A DNA stretch of 64,000 bases. Source: Mycolicibacterium litorale. Lineage in GTDB: Bacteria > Actinomycetota > Actinomycetes > Mycobacteriales > Mycobacteriaceae. Each line of letters begins with the position of its first letter. The stretch's first letter is position 1. The notes beneath the pieces were generated by a model. It did no database searches. It had not been told where the DNA came from and saw only the letters and a program-made list of their open reading frames with translations. The stretch lies in contig NZ_AP022586.1 of assembly GCF_010731695.1 (NCBI RefSeq), positions 5,394,001 through 5,458,000 on the forward strand. Direction: 5' to 3'. The translations under genes and the position numbers were made by a program. This document shows, piece after piece, positions 8,034 to 16,243 of the stretch.

Positions 8034-9569
8034 TCAGTCCACCTTCCGGTCCGTCAGCACCGCGCGGATCCGGTGCTTGAGCACTTTGCCTGCATCATTG
8101 CGCGGCAACGCATCCCAGATCGCCACCTGCTCCGGGATCTTGAACGTCGCGACGCCGCGGGCCCGCAGTACGCGGGCGAGGTCGCCCACGTCGGGGCCGG
8201 GCCGCTCTGTCGGCACGATCACCGCGCAGGCCCGTTCGCCTGTGCGTTCGTCGGGTAGGCCCACCACGGCGATCTCGGCGATGCCCGCCTCGCCGGCGAG
8301 CAGGTCCTCGATCTCCTTCGGGGAGATGTTCTCGCCGTTGCGGATGATGAGGTCCTTGGCGCGCCCGGTCACCACGAGGTGGTCCCCGTCCCACCGGCCC
8401 AGGTCACCGGTGCGGAAATAGCCGTCCGCGTCGAGGGATTCGCGTTCGTCCTCGGGGTGCAGGTAGCCGACGAGCATCTGCGGTCCGCGTGCGCGGATCT
8501 CCCCGTCGACCAGCCGGATGTCGGCGATGCCGGGTCTGCCGTCGGACTCCGCGGCGTGCTCGGCGTCGTCCAGGGCGCCGACCGTGGTCACCGGCACCTC
8601 CGTGGAACCGTAGACCCGGCTGACCGCTGCCCGTTCGAAGTAGTCCGTCGCGTGCCGGATCAACGACGGCGGCACGGATGCCCCGCCGCAGATGAACACC
8701 TTCAGGCTCGGCAACCGGGTGCCCGCCCGCTGCGCGGCCGCCAGCAGTTGTTCGAGGAACGGGGTGGCGCCCGCCATGTGCGTACAGTGCTCGGCGGTCA
8801 TCAGCGCGACGGCCTCGTCGGCGTCCCAGCGGTCCATCAGCACGGCGGTGGTCCCCAGCAGCAGCGGGCATTCGAACGCGTAGATCGACCCGCCGATGTG
8901 GGCGATCGGCGACGGCACCAGAAAAGTGTCACCGGGTTGCACCCGCCAGTGGTCGCGGAGCTGACAGATCAGCGCGTGTATCGAGTTGTGGCTGTGCAGA
9001 ACACCTTTCGGGCGACCGGTGGTGCCGGAGGTGTACATCACCATCCGCACCTCGTCGGCCCCCGGACTGTGCAGAGCGCACGGCGGCGGATCGTCGAACA
9101 GCGTCGCGTAGGGTGTGTGGCCGTTCGCCGCGCCACGCACCACCACCACCTCGGGCGGACGGTCGAGTGCGGTGGTGACCCGGTGCAGCATCGCGGCGTG
9201 ATCATGGTCGCGGAACCGGGCGGGCACGAAGATCATCCGGCTGTTCACGTCGTCGAGCAGAAACCGCAGTTCGTGATCGCGCATCGACGGCAGGATCGGG
9301 TTGACCACCATGCCCGCGAGCGCCGCCCCGAGGTAGACCACCGCGGCCTCATGCCAGTTCGGCAGCATGAACGACACGACACTGCCCGCCGGCATCCGCG
9401 CGGTCAGCGCCTGCGCCAGGACGGTGGCGCGCTCCAGCAGGGTCGCACAGCTCAGCCGGCAGGTCCCGTCGACGAGGACCACCCGGTCCGGTGTCTCCCG
9501 CGCGGCGTCGCGCAAGGTGTCGGCGAGGGTGTGGCGCACCCACAGGCCGCGGGCGTACGGGTCGGGCAC
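8034..9569 (-). CDS. AMP-binding acyl-CoA ligase (FadD-like) 2
   Basis: 511 residues, GTG start. Motifs in order: VMYTSGTTGRPKG (about 170-182), VYGSTEVP, YFRTGDLGRWDGDHLVVTGRAKD (about 386-408, shown by its TGD and R-x-K core) and a terminal LPRNDAGKVLKHRIR with the catalytic Lys. Only the order and spacing differ from ligase 1; overall identity appears modest, so the two may handle different intermediates. It is 3 bp downstream of the GntR regulator stop in the same operon. Confidence 0.92.
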   Translation of the reverse strand: MPDPYARGLWVRHTLADTLRDAARETPDRVVLVDGTCRLSCATLLERATVLAQALTARMPAGSVVSFMLPNWHEAAVVYLGAALAGMVVNPILPSMRDHELRFLLDDVNSRMIFVPARFRDHDHAAMLHRVTTALDRPPEVVVVRGAANGHTPYATLFDDPPPCALHSPGADEVRMVMYTSGTTGRPKGVLHSHNSIHALICQLRDHWRVQPGDTFLVPSPIAHIGGSIYAFECPLLLGTTAVLMDRWDADEAVALMTAEHCTHMAGATPFLEQLLAAAQRAGTRLPSLKVFICGGASVPPSLIRHATDYFERAAVSRVYGSTEVPVTTVGALDDAEHAAESDGRPGIADIRLVDGEIRARGPQMLVGYLHPEDERESLDADGYFRTGDLGRWDGDHLVVTGRAKDLIIRNGENISPKEIEDLLAGEAGIAEIAVVGLPDERTGERACAVIVPTERPGPDVGDLARVLRARGVATFKIPEQVAIWDALPRNDAGKVLKHRIRAVLTDRKVD

Positions 9570-9572
9570 CGC

Positions 9573-10310
9573 TCAGCCCTTGACGCGGCGCATCGTCATC
9601 GAGTGCCGGTAGCGCGCCGACGGATGGGTGTTGACGGTGACCTGCGCGACCTCACCGTCGGAGGTGATGTACGTGCGCTGCATCTGCAGGGCGGCCTCGC
9701 CTGCGTCGACGCCGAGCTTGCCGGCCAACTCGGCGTCGAGCACCACCGCGGCGATCTCCTGATGCACCTCGACGACGCTCACCCCGAACAGATCCTCGAT
9801 CAGCGGGAAGATCGGGCCGGTGTGGCGGGGCAGCAGCCGGCCGACCGCGGCGAACGCGCGGTTGATGTAGTACTCGGTGCGGCAGATCGGTGTGGACGTC
9901 GCGTCCGCCTGGCGGTAGCCCTGCACCGCAAGCCATTCCGAGCCGACGGCGAGGCGGGTCTTGGCGGCGAGCGCGGCATCGACGGTGACGGTGGTGTTCG
10001 ATTCGATCGTGAACTGCGCGCCGGCGGCGAAGGCCAGCAGATCGTCGATCGACATCACGTCCTGGGCGTAGGTGTTCCCCGCGGGCCGGGGCACGACCAG
10101 CGTTCCGGCCCGGGGACGCGACGTCACCAGGTTGTCCTCGCGCAGCCGGCGCAGCGCCTCGCGAATGGTGAAGCGGCTCACCTCGAACCGCTCGCACAGT
10201 TCGTGTTCGGTGGGCAGCTGCGAGCCGACCGGGTACACCCCGTCGACGATCTCCTTGCGCAGCGTCCGCGCCACCTGCAGGTAGCGGTGCTCGGGATGGG
10301 TGACGCTCAT
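9573..10310 (-). CDS. GntR-family transcriptional regulator, HutC subfamily
   Basis: 245 residues. The N-terminal winged helix (about 10-75) reads QVARTLRKEIVDGVYPVGSQ, then FEVSRFTIREALRRL and a wing with RPRAGT; the C-terminal part (about 95-240) has the UTRA effector fold pattern (YRQADATSTPICRTEYYIN; LAGKLGVDAGEAALQMQR). HutC-type regulators bind small ligands and usually repress their own operon. Its ATG overlaps the stop of the propeller gene by 4 bp. A TAGTCCAGACAA site in the promoter gap (11952-11963) has the GTC-nn-GAC core expected for this subfamily and is its likely operator. Confidence 0.92.
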   Translation of the reverse strand: MSVTHPEHRYLQVARTLRKEIVDGVYPVGSQLPTEHELCERFEVSRFTIREALRRLREDNLVTSRPRAGTLVVPRPAGNTYAQDVMSIDDLLAFAAGAQFTIESNTTVTVDAALAAKTRLAVGSEWLAVQGYRQADATSTPICRTEYYINRAFAAVGRLLPRHTGPIFPLIEDLFGVSVVEVHQEIAAVVLDAELAGKLGVDAGEAALQMQRTYITSDGEVAQVTVNTHPSARYRHSMTMRRVKG

Positions 10311-11926
10311 GCGCCCGCGGCGTCCCGGCGCAACGCCAGGACACTGCCGTCCCCGTCGGCGGAGACGTACAGCGAACCGTCCGGCCCCATGGTGATCCCC
10401 GCGAACGGCCCCTGGGGTCCGGAGAACGGTGGCATCCCGCGCAGCGGTTTGGGGTGTACGCCCGGCGGTGGGCCGACGGGTAGTCCGGAGGCGATCGTCT
10501 GGCGGACGCCGCTGTTCATGTCGACGGCGACCACCTCCTTCGCGCCGGCGTCGACGACGTAGAGCACGCCGTCGGAGACCAGCAGGCCCTGCGGCCGCTG
10601 CAGCCCGTCGGCGACGGTGACGGCGTGGCCGCCCGCCAGGCGCACCACCCGGCCCGCCCCTGACTCGGCGACCAGCGGGGCGCCGTCAGGGGCGATCGCC
10701 ACGCCCACGGGTTCGCGCAGATCCGACGCCACCACCTCCACTTTGCCGCCGTGCGCCGAGAGCACCCGCCCGGTGCCGAGTTCGGCGAAGACCACCGCGT
10801 CTCCGGGCGCGAGCGCGAGGCCGTAGAGCTGGTCGAAACCGTCGGCGAGCACGTCACTTTCCCCGGCCGCGGGCCGGTACCTGGTGACCTGTCCACCCGA
10901 GGTGGTGACGACGAACTCGCCGTCACCTGCGGCGGCCAGCCCGCGCAGGAAGCCGGGGTAGCCGGGGGTGAACAGCATGCCGACCGTCTGCAGCGACCCG
11001 TCGGCCTGCAGCGCGTAGAAGTAGGTGCCGTCGGCGACGTAGAGCCTGCCGTCGTCGCCGACCGCCAGATCCAACGGCCAGTTCAAGCCGCCGGCCAGGG
11101 TGGTGCGGGTGCCGCCGCCGGGCAGTATCTCGGTGATCTCGCCGGTGAAGTTGGACACGAACAACCGGTCGCCGACGAAGGTCAGGTTGTCCAGACCCGG
11201 ATTCAATTGCGCGAGTAGCGTTCTCTCGCCGGTGCGCGGGTCGATGCGCAACACCTGGCCGCTGGCCACCTGGGTGGAGACGATGTTGCCCTGCGGGTCG
11301 AACTTCACCGCGTCGGGCACCCCGAGGTCACCGGCGACACGCTGTGGCTCACCCCCGTCGGGGTCGATGCGCCAGATCTCGTTCGCGGTCATCAACGGGT
11401 AGTACAGGAATCCGTCCGGACCGACCTCCATCGCATTGGGCGACGGGAGATTCTCGGCGAGGACGCGCACGATGCCGCCGTGGTGGTCGAGTTCCATCAG
11501 CCGTCCGCCTTCGCGGCACTCACCGACGAACAGTCGGCCGTCGTGCACGGTGATGCCGTTGGCGCAGGGCAGGTCGTCGCGCAGGACGCGGGTGCCACCG
11601 CCCGTGTCGCGGACGCTGACCCGCCCGTCCATCACCTCGGTCGCGTACAGGGCGCCGTCCAGGCCGAAGGCCACGTCGTCGGGGGCGACGATGTCGCCAC
11701 CCCTGGGGCTGACCGTCTCCAGCGTCCCGCCGGCCAGGTCGAGTGCGCTGATCTGGCTACCGGTCACCTGGGCGACGTACACGCGGCCGTCGGGCCCGGT
11801 GCGCAGGCCGTTCGCGCCGAACAGCCTGCTGGGCGCGGTCAGCCGTTCGACGCGCCAGCCCTCGGCGACGACCGGATGCGCACCGGGGTAGCGGGTGGCC
11901 TGCAGCGACTCCGTCGACGACGTCAT
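10307..11926 (-). CDS. SMP-30/gluconolactonase/NHL-like beta-propeller protein
   Basis: 539 residues from the ATG at 11926 (a TTG at 11944 is an alternative). About a dozen repeats of the form L-x-x-G-L-x-x-P-x-x-(V/L)-A-x-x-x-D-G-x-L-Y-V run along the whole protein, for example around residues 40, 80, 155, 290, 400 and 440, enough for two six-bladed propellers. No signal peptide or membrane helix is seen, so it is probably cytosolic. Single-domain SMP-30 relatives are Ca2+-dependent lactonases. Being first in an operon that diverges from a Baeyer-Villiger monooxygenase operon, it is a candidate lactone hydrolase. Double length is unusual, and a non-catalytic role is possible. Confidence 0.78.
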   Translation of the reverse strand: MTSSTESLQATRYPGAHPVVAEGWRVERLTAPSRLFGANGLRTGPDGRVYVAQVTGSQISALDLAGGTLETVSPRGGDIVAPDDVAFGLDGALYATEVMDGRVSVRDTGGGTRVLRDDLPCANGITVHDGRLFVGECREGGRLMELDHHGGIVRVLAENLPSPNAMEVGPDGFLYYPLMTANEIWRIDPDGGEPQRVAGDLGVPDAVKFDPQGNIVSTQVASGQVLRIDPRTGERTLLAQLNPGLDNLTFVGDRLFVSNFTGEITEILPGGGTRTTLAGGLNWPLDLAVGDDGRLYVADGTYFYALQADGSLQTVGMLFTPGYPGFLRGLAAAGDGEFVVTTSGGQVTRYRPAAGESDVLADGFDQLYGLALAPGDAVVFAELGTGRVLSAHGGKVEVVASDLREPVGVAIAPDGAPLVAESGAGRVVRLAGGHAVTVADGLQRPQGLLVSDGVLYVVDAGAKEVVAVDMNSGVRQTIASGLPVGPPPGVHPKPLRGMPPFSGPQGPFAGITMGPDGSLYVSADGDGSVLALRRDAAGA

Positions 11927-11951
11927 GGCTGGCGACGTTATCAATCTCGAC

Positions 11952-11963
11952 TAGTCCAGACAA
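11952..11963 (-). promoter_or_regulatory. Candidate HutC/GntR operator before the propeller-GntR-ligase operon
   Basis: TAGTCCAGACAA contains the palindromic GTC-CA-GAC core with flanking T and A, close to the TGGTCTAGACCA-type sites of HutC-subfamily regulators. It is 26 bp upstream of the propeller start codon, where a -35 box would be expected for the minus-strand operon that encodes a HutC-type GntR. Confidence 0.45.
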
Positions 11964-11990
11964 TAGGCGCAGAGACCTCGCCGACGACCC

Positions 11991-12020
11991 TTGACGGCCC
12001 GATAAAGCCTGCGGAATAGT
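11991..12020 (+). promoter_or_regulatory. Probable promoter of the Rieske/BVMO operon
   Basis: TTGACG (11991-11996) and AATAGT (12015-12020) are separated by 18 bp, a reasonable -35/-10 pair. It would start transcription near 12027, inside the palindrome described next. Confidence 0.4.
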
Positions 12021-12041
12021 GTTCTGCAATATGCAGAGCAC
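12019..12041. promoter_or_regulatory. Near-perfect palindrome (operator) at the start of the catabolic operon
   Basis: Arms GTGTTCTGCA and TGCAGAGCAC flank ATA; 9 of 10 positions are symmetric. It overlaps the predicted transcription start and ends 3 bp before the first candidate ATG of the operon, which is where a repressor would block transcription. It differs from the GntR-type site at 11952, so a second regulator, not found in this window, probably binds it. Confidence 0.6.
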
Positions 12042-12044
12042 CGT

Positions 12045-12917
12045 ATGTCGTCCGGACAAATAAGCGTTCGGATGCAGGAATCCCTGGGCCTCACCGGCCG
12101 CGTCGTCGTCGTTTCGGGCGCCGGCGGCGGCGGCATCGGCACCACCGTCACCGAACGGGCGGCGGCTGCGGGGGCGACCGTCGTCGCCGTCAGCCGCAGG
12201 CAGGACAACCTCGACCAACACATCGGCCCGCTGATCGCCAAGGGGCTGTCGATCGTCACGGTGGCGGCCGACGCCTCCACCGACGAGGGCATCGCCCGCG
12301 TCCTGGACGAGGCCCGGCGCGCCGACGGCGACCTCTACGGTCTGGTCAACATCGCCGGCGGTGCGGCACCCGCGACGTGGATGCCGGCCACCCGCGTCAC
12401 CCGGGACGACTGGCGCGCGTTGTTCACCGCCAATCTCGAGACCGCCTTCTTCATGAGCCAGGCCGTCAGCCGGGAGTTGCGCGCCCAGGGCCGCAACGGC
12501 TCGATCGTCTCGGTGTCCTCGATCAGCGGGATGAACACCGCGCCGTTCCACATCGCCTACGGCACGGCCAAAGCGGCGGTGGTCGCGATGACCCGCACCA
12601 TGGCCGTCGAACTGGCGCTCGACGGCATCCGCGTCAACGCGGTCGCCCCCGGCGTCACCGAGACCGCCGCCTCGGCCACCTACGTCGACGAGGACCCCGA
12701 ACGGGACCGCACCGCGATCGCGATGGGCCGCCGCGGCACACCCGCCGAACAGGCCAACGCGATCCTGTTCCTGCTCTCGGACTTGTCGAGCTACATCACC
12801 GGTCAGACCCTGCTGGTCGACGGCGGCCTCGACCTCAAGTGGACGCACCTGGGCGCCGACAACACGTCGCTGTTCCTCAAGGACGAGAACTTCCGCTCCG
12901 CGATCAAGGAGATCTGA
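12045..12917 (+). CDS. Short-chain dehydrogenase/reductase, first gene of the catabolic operon
   Basis: 290 residues from the ATG at 12045. An in-frame ATG at 12072 (281 residues, starting MQESLGLTGRV) fits SDR relatives equally well and leaves room for a leader after the operator palindrome; neither start has a clear ribosome site. SDR motifs: SGAGGGGIGT (cofactor loop), NIAGGA, a Ser in VSSISG and the YGTAKAA active site. The stop TGA shares its last A with the ATG of the Rieske gene (TGATG). It likely oxidises an alcohol to a ketone ready for the oxygenases downstream, which is inference from gene order. Confidence 0.9.
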   Translation: MSSGQISVRMQESLGLTGRVVVVSGAGGGGIGTTVTERAAAAGATVVAVSRRQDNLDQHIGPLIAKGLSIVTVAADASTDEGIARVLDEARRADGDLYGLVNIAGGAAPATWMPATRVTRDDWRALFTANLETAFFMSQAVSRELRAQGRNGSIVSVSSISGMNTAPFHIAYGTAKAAVVAMTRTMAVELALDGIRVNAVAPGVTETAASATYVDEDPERDRTAIAMGRRGTPAEQANAILFLLSDLSSYITGQTLLVDGGLDLKWTHLGADNTSLFLKDENFRSAIKEI

Positions 12918-14281
12918 TGACCGATACCGAAATCGAAGTGGCCGAAGAGCTCTCGGAGCCGATGACCATCGGGGTGGAGGCCTACATCTCCGAGGCGTAC
13001 GCCCGCGCCGAGCGCGACAGGCTGTGGCGCAAGGTCTGGCAACAGATCGGCCGGGTCGAGGAACTGCCGGAGGTCGGCAGCTACCTGACCTACGACATCC
13101 TCGACGACTCGATCATCGTGGTGCGGACCGGGCCGAACGAGTTCGCGGCCCACCACAACGTGTGCATGCACCGGGGCCGGCGGCTGATCGACGTTCCCGA
13201 GGGCGCCAAGAACGCCCGCGGACGCGCACGCAAATCGTTCGTGTGCGGATTCCACGGCTGGACCTACGGCCTGGACGGAACCTGCACCCACATTCGCGAG
13301 CAGGACGACTGGCAGGGCAAGCTCACCCCGCGCAACACCCATCTGGCGCCGGTGCAGGTCGACACGTGGGGCGGCTGGCTGTTCGTCAACATGGATCCCG
13401 ACTGTGAACCGTTGGCGGACTACCTGTTTCCCGCGGCCAAGATCCTCGACCCGTTCGGGCTGGAGAACATGCGCTACAAGTGGCGCAAATGGCTGAACTT
13501 CGACTGCAACTGGAAGGTCGCGCTCGAAGCCTTCAACGAGACCTACCACGTGTTCACCACCCACCCGGAGTTCAACAAGTTCGGCGAGTTCAAGGGCTGG
13601 GCCAAAGCGCAGGGCCGACACAGCAACATCGGTTACGACGCGCCAAAAGGCATGGACGAGACCAAGTCCAAGATCCGCCTCGGCACCGGCGATGACCCCC
13701 GGGTCTCCACCGCGGAGATGCAGATGTACACCTGGGAGCAGACCAACGCGACCACCACCGAGACGCTGGTGAACGCGGCCAAACGCCTCGTCGACGAGTT
13801 GCCCGAGGGCACCCCCGCCGACAAGGTACTGCAGCACTGGCTGGCCTCGGCCCGGCGCGACGACGAGGCGCGGGGGGTCATCTGGCCGACCATCCCGGCC
13901 GACATCCTCGGGCAGAGCGGCACCGCGTGGCAGCTCTTCCCGAACTTCCAGATCGGTCAAGGCCTGACGAGCGCGCTGTGCTACAGCGCGCGGCCCGATC
14001 CGAGCTACGACCCGAACAAGTGCATCTTCGAGGTGGCGGTGTTCGAGCTCTACCCGAAAGGCCAAGAACCGGAGACCGAATGGGTGTACACCCCTAAGGA
14101 CTCCCCGAACTGGCTGTCGGTGCTGCCGCAGGACTTCTCCAACATGGCCGCGGTGCAGCAGGGCATGAAGTCCGCGGGATTCCCCGGCACCCTGCCCAAC
14201 CCCTACCGCGAACGCAGCACCGTCAACCTGCACCACCAACTGTCGAAGTACATGGGCACCGGCGAACCCCGACAACTGTGA
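12917..14281 (+). CDS. Rieske non-heme iron oxygenase, alpha subunit
   Basis: 454 residues. The [2Fe-2S] Rieske site is C83-x-H85 and C110-x-x-H113 (CMHRG and CGFHGW). The mononuclear iron site is seen in NETYHVFTTHPEF (H211 and H216), with a C-terminal Asp presumed. Length and layout match aromatic- or alicyclic-ring hydroxylating oxygenases. These need a ferredoxin/reductase; none is encoded nearby, so electrons must come from elsewhere. It is coupled to the preceding SDR. The last base pairs form the beginning of a hairpin element at 14280. Confidence 0.93.
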   Translation: MTDTEIEVAEELSEPMTIGVEAYISEAYARAERDRLWRKVWQQIGRVEELPEVGSYLTYDILDDSIIVVRTGPNEFAAHHNVCMHRGRRLIDVPEGAKNARGRARKSFVCGFHGWTYGLDGTCTHIREQDDWQGKLTPRNTHLAPVQVDTWGGWLFVNMDPDCEPLADYLFPAAKILDPFGLENMRYKWRKWLNFDCNWKVALEAFNETYHVFTTHPEFNKFGEFKGWAKAQGRHSNIGYDAPKGMDETKSKIRLGTGDDPRVSTAEMQMYTWEQTNATTTETLVNAAKRLVDELPEGTPADKVLQHWLASARRDDEARGVIWPTIPADILGQSGTAWQLFPNFQIGQGLTSALCYSARPDPSYDPNKCIFEVAVFELYPKGQEPETEWVYTPKDSPNWLSVLPQDFSNMAAVQQGMKSAGFPGTLPNPYRERSTVNLHHQLSKYMGTGEPRQL

Positions 14282-14328
14282 TTTCGGTGTAGTTCGTCGC
14301 GCTGGACGCAACCAAACACGCCGAAATC
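14280..14328. repeat. Intergenic hairpin element A
   Basis: Arm GATTTCGGTGT (beginning inside the TGA stop of the Rieske gene) pairs with ACGCCGAAATC at the other end, allowing one G-U type pair and a short bulge; the loop is about 20 nt. It is followed by the AAGGAGA ribosome site of the next gene. There is no T-run, so it is not a classic terminator. It resembles in size and position the elements at 16179, 18292, 26716 and 43211. Confidence 0.6.
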
Positions 14329-14345
14329 GCCCACGAAGGAGACAT

Positions 14346-16178
14346 ATGACCACCTGTGCCCCCACGGACACCCCGGACGACTTCGACATCGACGCATTGC
14401 GCGAGAAGTACGCACAGGAGCGCGCCAAACGGCTGCGCCCTGAAGGGTCCAAACAGTACGTCGAGCTGACCGACGAGTTCGCCGGCTACTACGAGAACGA
14501 CCCGTACACGCCGGTGCAGCCTCGCAATCCGATCCACGAGGACATCGACGTCGCGGTGCTGGGCGGCGGATTCGGCGGACTGCTGTCGGCGGCCCACCTG
14601 AAGAAGGCCGGCGTCGACGACGTGCGGATCATCGAACTGGGCGGCGACTTCGGCGGCGTCTGGTACTGGAATCGGTACCCGGGCATCCAGTGCGACAACG
14701 AATCCTATTGCTACATCCCGCTACTCGAAGAGCTGAACTTCATGCCGAGCAAGAAGTTCGCCGACGGTGCCGAGATCTACGAGCACTGCCGCAACATCGG
14801 CAAGCACTTCGGTCTCTACGACAAGGCGATCTTCTCCACCCAGGTGCGGGATCTGCGCTGGGACGACGAGATTCACCGGTGGCGGATCAGCACCAACCGC
14901 GACGACGACATCCGTGCCCGGTTCGTGGTGCTGGCCTCAGGCCCGTTCCACCGCCCCAAACTGCCTGGGATTCCGGGGATTCAGGACTTCAAGGGCCACG
15001 CCTTCCACTCGTCGCGCTGGGATTACGACTACACCGGCGGCGACACGAGCGGCAACCTGCACAAACTCGCCGACAAGAAGGTCGCCGTGATCGGCACCGG
15101 TGCCACGGCGATCCAGATCGTGCCGTTCTTGGCTCGCGACGCCGGACATCTGTACGTGTTCCAGCGCACCCCGTCGACCGTCGACGAACGCAACAACGCG
15201 CCCACCGATCCGGAATGGGTGAAGTCGCTGCAGCCGGGCTGGCAGAAGGAGCGGCAGCGCAACTTCCACGCGTGGACGTTCGAGGGAATGGCGCCGGGGC
15301 AGCCGGATCTGGTGTGCGACTTCTGGACCGAACTCGGCCGCAACACCGCCGCGCGCGTCATGGCGCTGGAGGACCCGGCGTCGCTGACCCCCGAACAGTT
15401 CATGGCGATCCGCGAGGAAGAGGACTACAAGCTGATGGAGCGGCTGCGCCGCCGCATCGACGCGCTCGTCGAGGATCCGCAGACCGCCGAGGCGCTCAAA
15501 CCGTACTACCGCTTCCTGTGCAAGCGGCCGCTGTCCAACGACGAATACCTGCCTGCGTTCAACCGGCCCAACGTCACGCTGGTCGACGTCTCCGATTCCC
15601 GCGGCGTCGAGAAGGTCACCGAGAACGGGCTGGTCGCCGGCGGCGTCGAGTACGAGGTGGACTGCATCATCTACGCCAGCGGCTTCGAGATCACCACCGA
15701 CATCAGCAGGCGGTACTCGATCGACGCCATCGAGGGCCGCGACGGCCTGTCGCTCTACGACTATTGGCGCGACGGGTACAAGACGCTGCACGGGATGACC
15801 AGCCGTGGCTTCCCGAACCAGTTCTTCACCGGGTTCACCCAGGTCGGCATCTCGGCGAACATCGCCGCGAACTACGAACTGCAGGGCGAGCACATCGCCT
15901 ACGTCATCGCCGAAGCGCTCTCGCGGGGCGCCGAAGTCGTCGAGCCGACGCAGGACGCGCAGGACGCCTGGTGCCGGACCGTCAAGGAGACGGCCGTGGA
16001 CAATTCGGCGTTCGACGCCTCCTGCACGCCCGGCTACTACAACAACGAAGGCGGTGGCGGCGGAGAGGGTCTGCGCTCACACCTCGGCGAACCGTACGGA
16101 CCCGGGTTCTACGCGTTCGGCGATCTGCTGGCGGGCTGGCGCGAGAAGGGCGATATGGATGGCCTTGTCCTCAGATAG
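14346..16178 (+). CDS. Baeyer-Villiger monooxygenase (class B flavoprotein)
   Basis: 610 residues with an AAGGAGA site 4-5 nt before ATG. It has two dinucleotide-binding loops, GGGFGG (73-78, FAD) and GTGATA (about 252, NADPH), and the Baeyer-Villiger fingerprint F-x-G-x-x-x-H-x-x-x-W-D (reads FKGHAFHSSRWD, about 217). The N-terminal extension of about 65 residues before the FAD loop is typical of cyclododecanone/cyclopentadecanone/steroid-type BVMOs. It inserts oxygen next to a ketone, giving an ester or lactone. In this operon it follows an SDR and a Rieske enzyme, so a ring ketone is a reasonable substrate class. Confidence 0.93.
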   Translation: MTTCAPTDTPDDFDIDALREKYAQERAKRLRPEGSKQYVELTDEFAGYYENDPYTPVQPRNPIHEDIDVAVLGGGFGGLLSAAHLKKAGVDDVRIIELGGDFGGVWYWNRYPGIQCDNESYCYIPLLEELNFMPSKKFADGAEIYEHCRNIGKHFGLYDKAIFSTQVRDLRWDDEIHRWRISTNRDDDIRARFVVLASGPFHRPKLPGIPGIQDFKGHAFHSSRWDYDYTGGDTSGNLHKLADKKVAVIGTGATAIQIVPFLARDAGHLYVFQRTPSTVDERNNAPTDPEWVKSLQPGWQKERQRNFHAWTFEGMAPGQPDLVCDFWTELGRNTAARVMALEDPASLTPEQFMAIREEEDYKLMERLRRRIDALVEDPQTAEALKPYYRFLCKRPLSNDEYLPAFNRPNVTLVDVSDSRGVEKVTENGLVAGGVEYEVDCIIYASGFEITTDISRRYSIDAIEGRDGLSLYDYWRDGYKTLHGMTSRGFPNQFFTGFTQVGISANIAANYELQGEHIAYVIAEALSRGAEVVEPTQDAQDAWCRTVKETAVDNSAFDASCTPGYYNNEGGGGGEGLRSHLGEPYGPGFYAFGDLLAGWREKGDMDGLVLR

Positions 16179-16242
16179 CGCCGAGCGCACGGTTGTTGGC
16201 GTCCCCACTCGGCATGTGCGTACACCAACCGTGCAGTCGGCG
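16179..16242. repeat. Intergenic hairpin element B (fills the whole gap)
   Basis: The element begins at the first base after the BVMO stop and ends one base before the next ATG. Outer arm CGCCGA...TCGGCG and inner arm GCACGGTTG...CAACCGTGC pair with only two mismatched positions between them; the loop is about 25 nt. The outer CGCCGAGC and inner ACGGTTG are shared with the element at 18292. It leaves no room for a normal ribosome site in front of the SDR. Confidence 0.75.
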
Positions 16243-16243
16243 C

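Noticed and set aside
8379..10562. 727-codon open frame on the plus strand
   Set aside because: Runs antisense through ligase 2, the GntR gene and part of the propeller gene; high GC keeps opposite frames open.
14280..14328. Classic Rho-independent terminator after the Rieske gene
   Set aside because: No T-run follows, and the downstream BVMO gene has the same orientation and clear functional linkage, so the hairpin is treated as a repeat element.
12803..14452. 549-codon open frame on the minus strand
   Set aside because: Antisense to the Rieske oxygenase gene, whose iron-binding residues are all present; the shadow lacks any motif.
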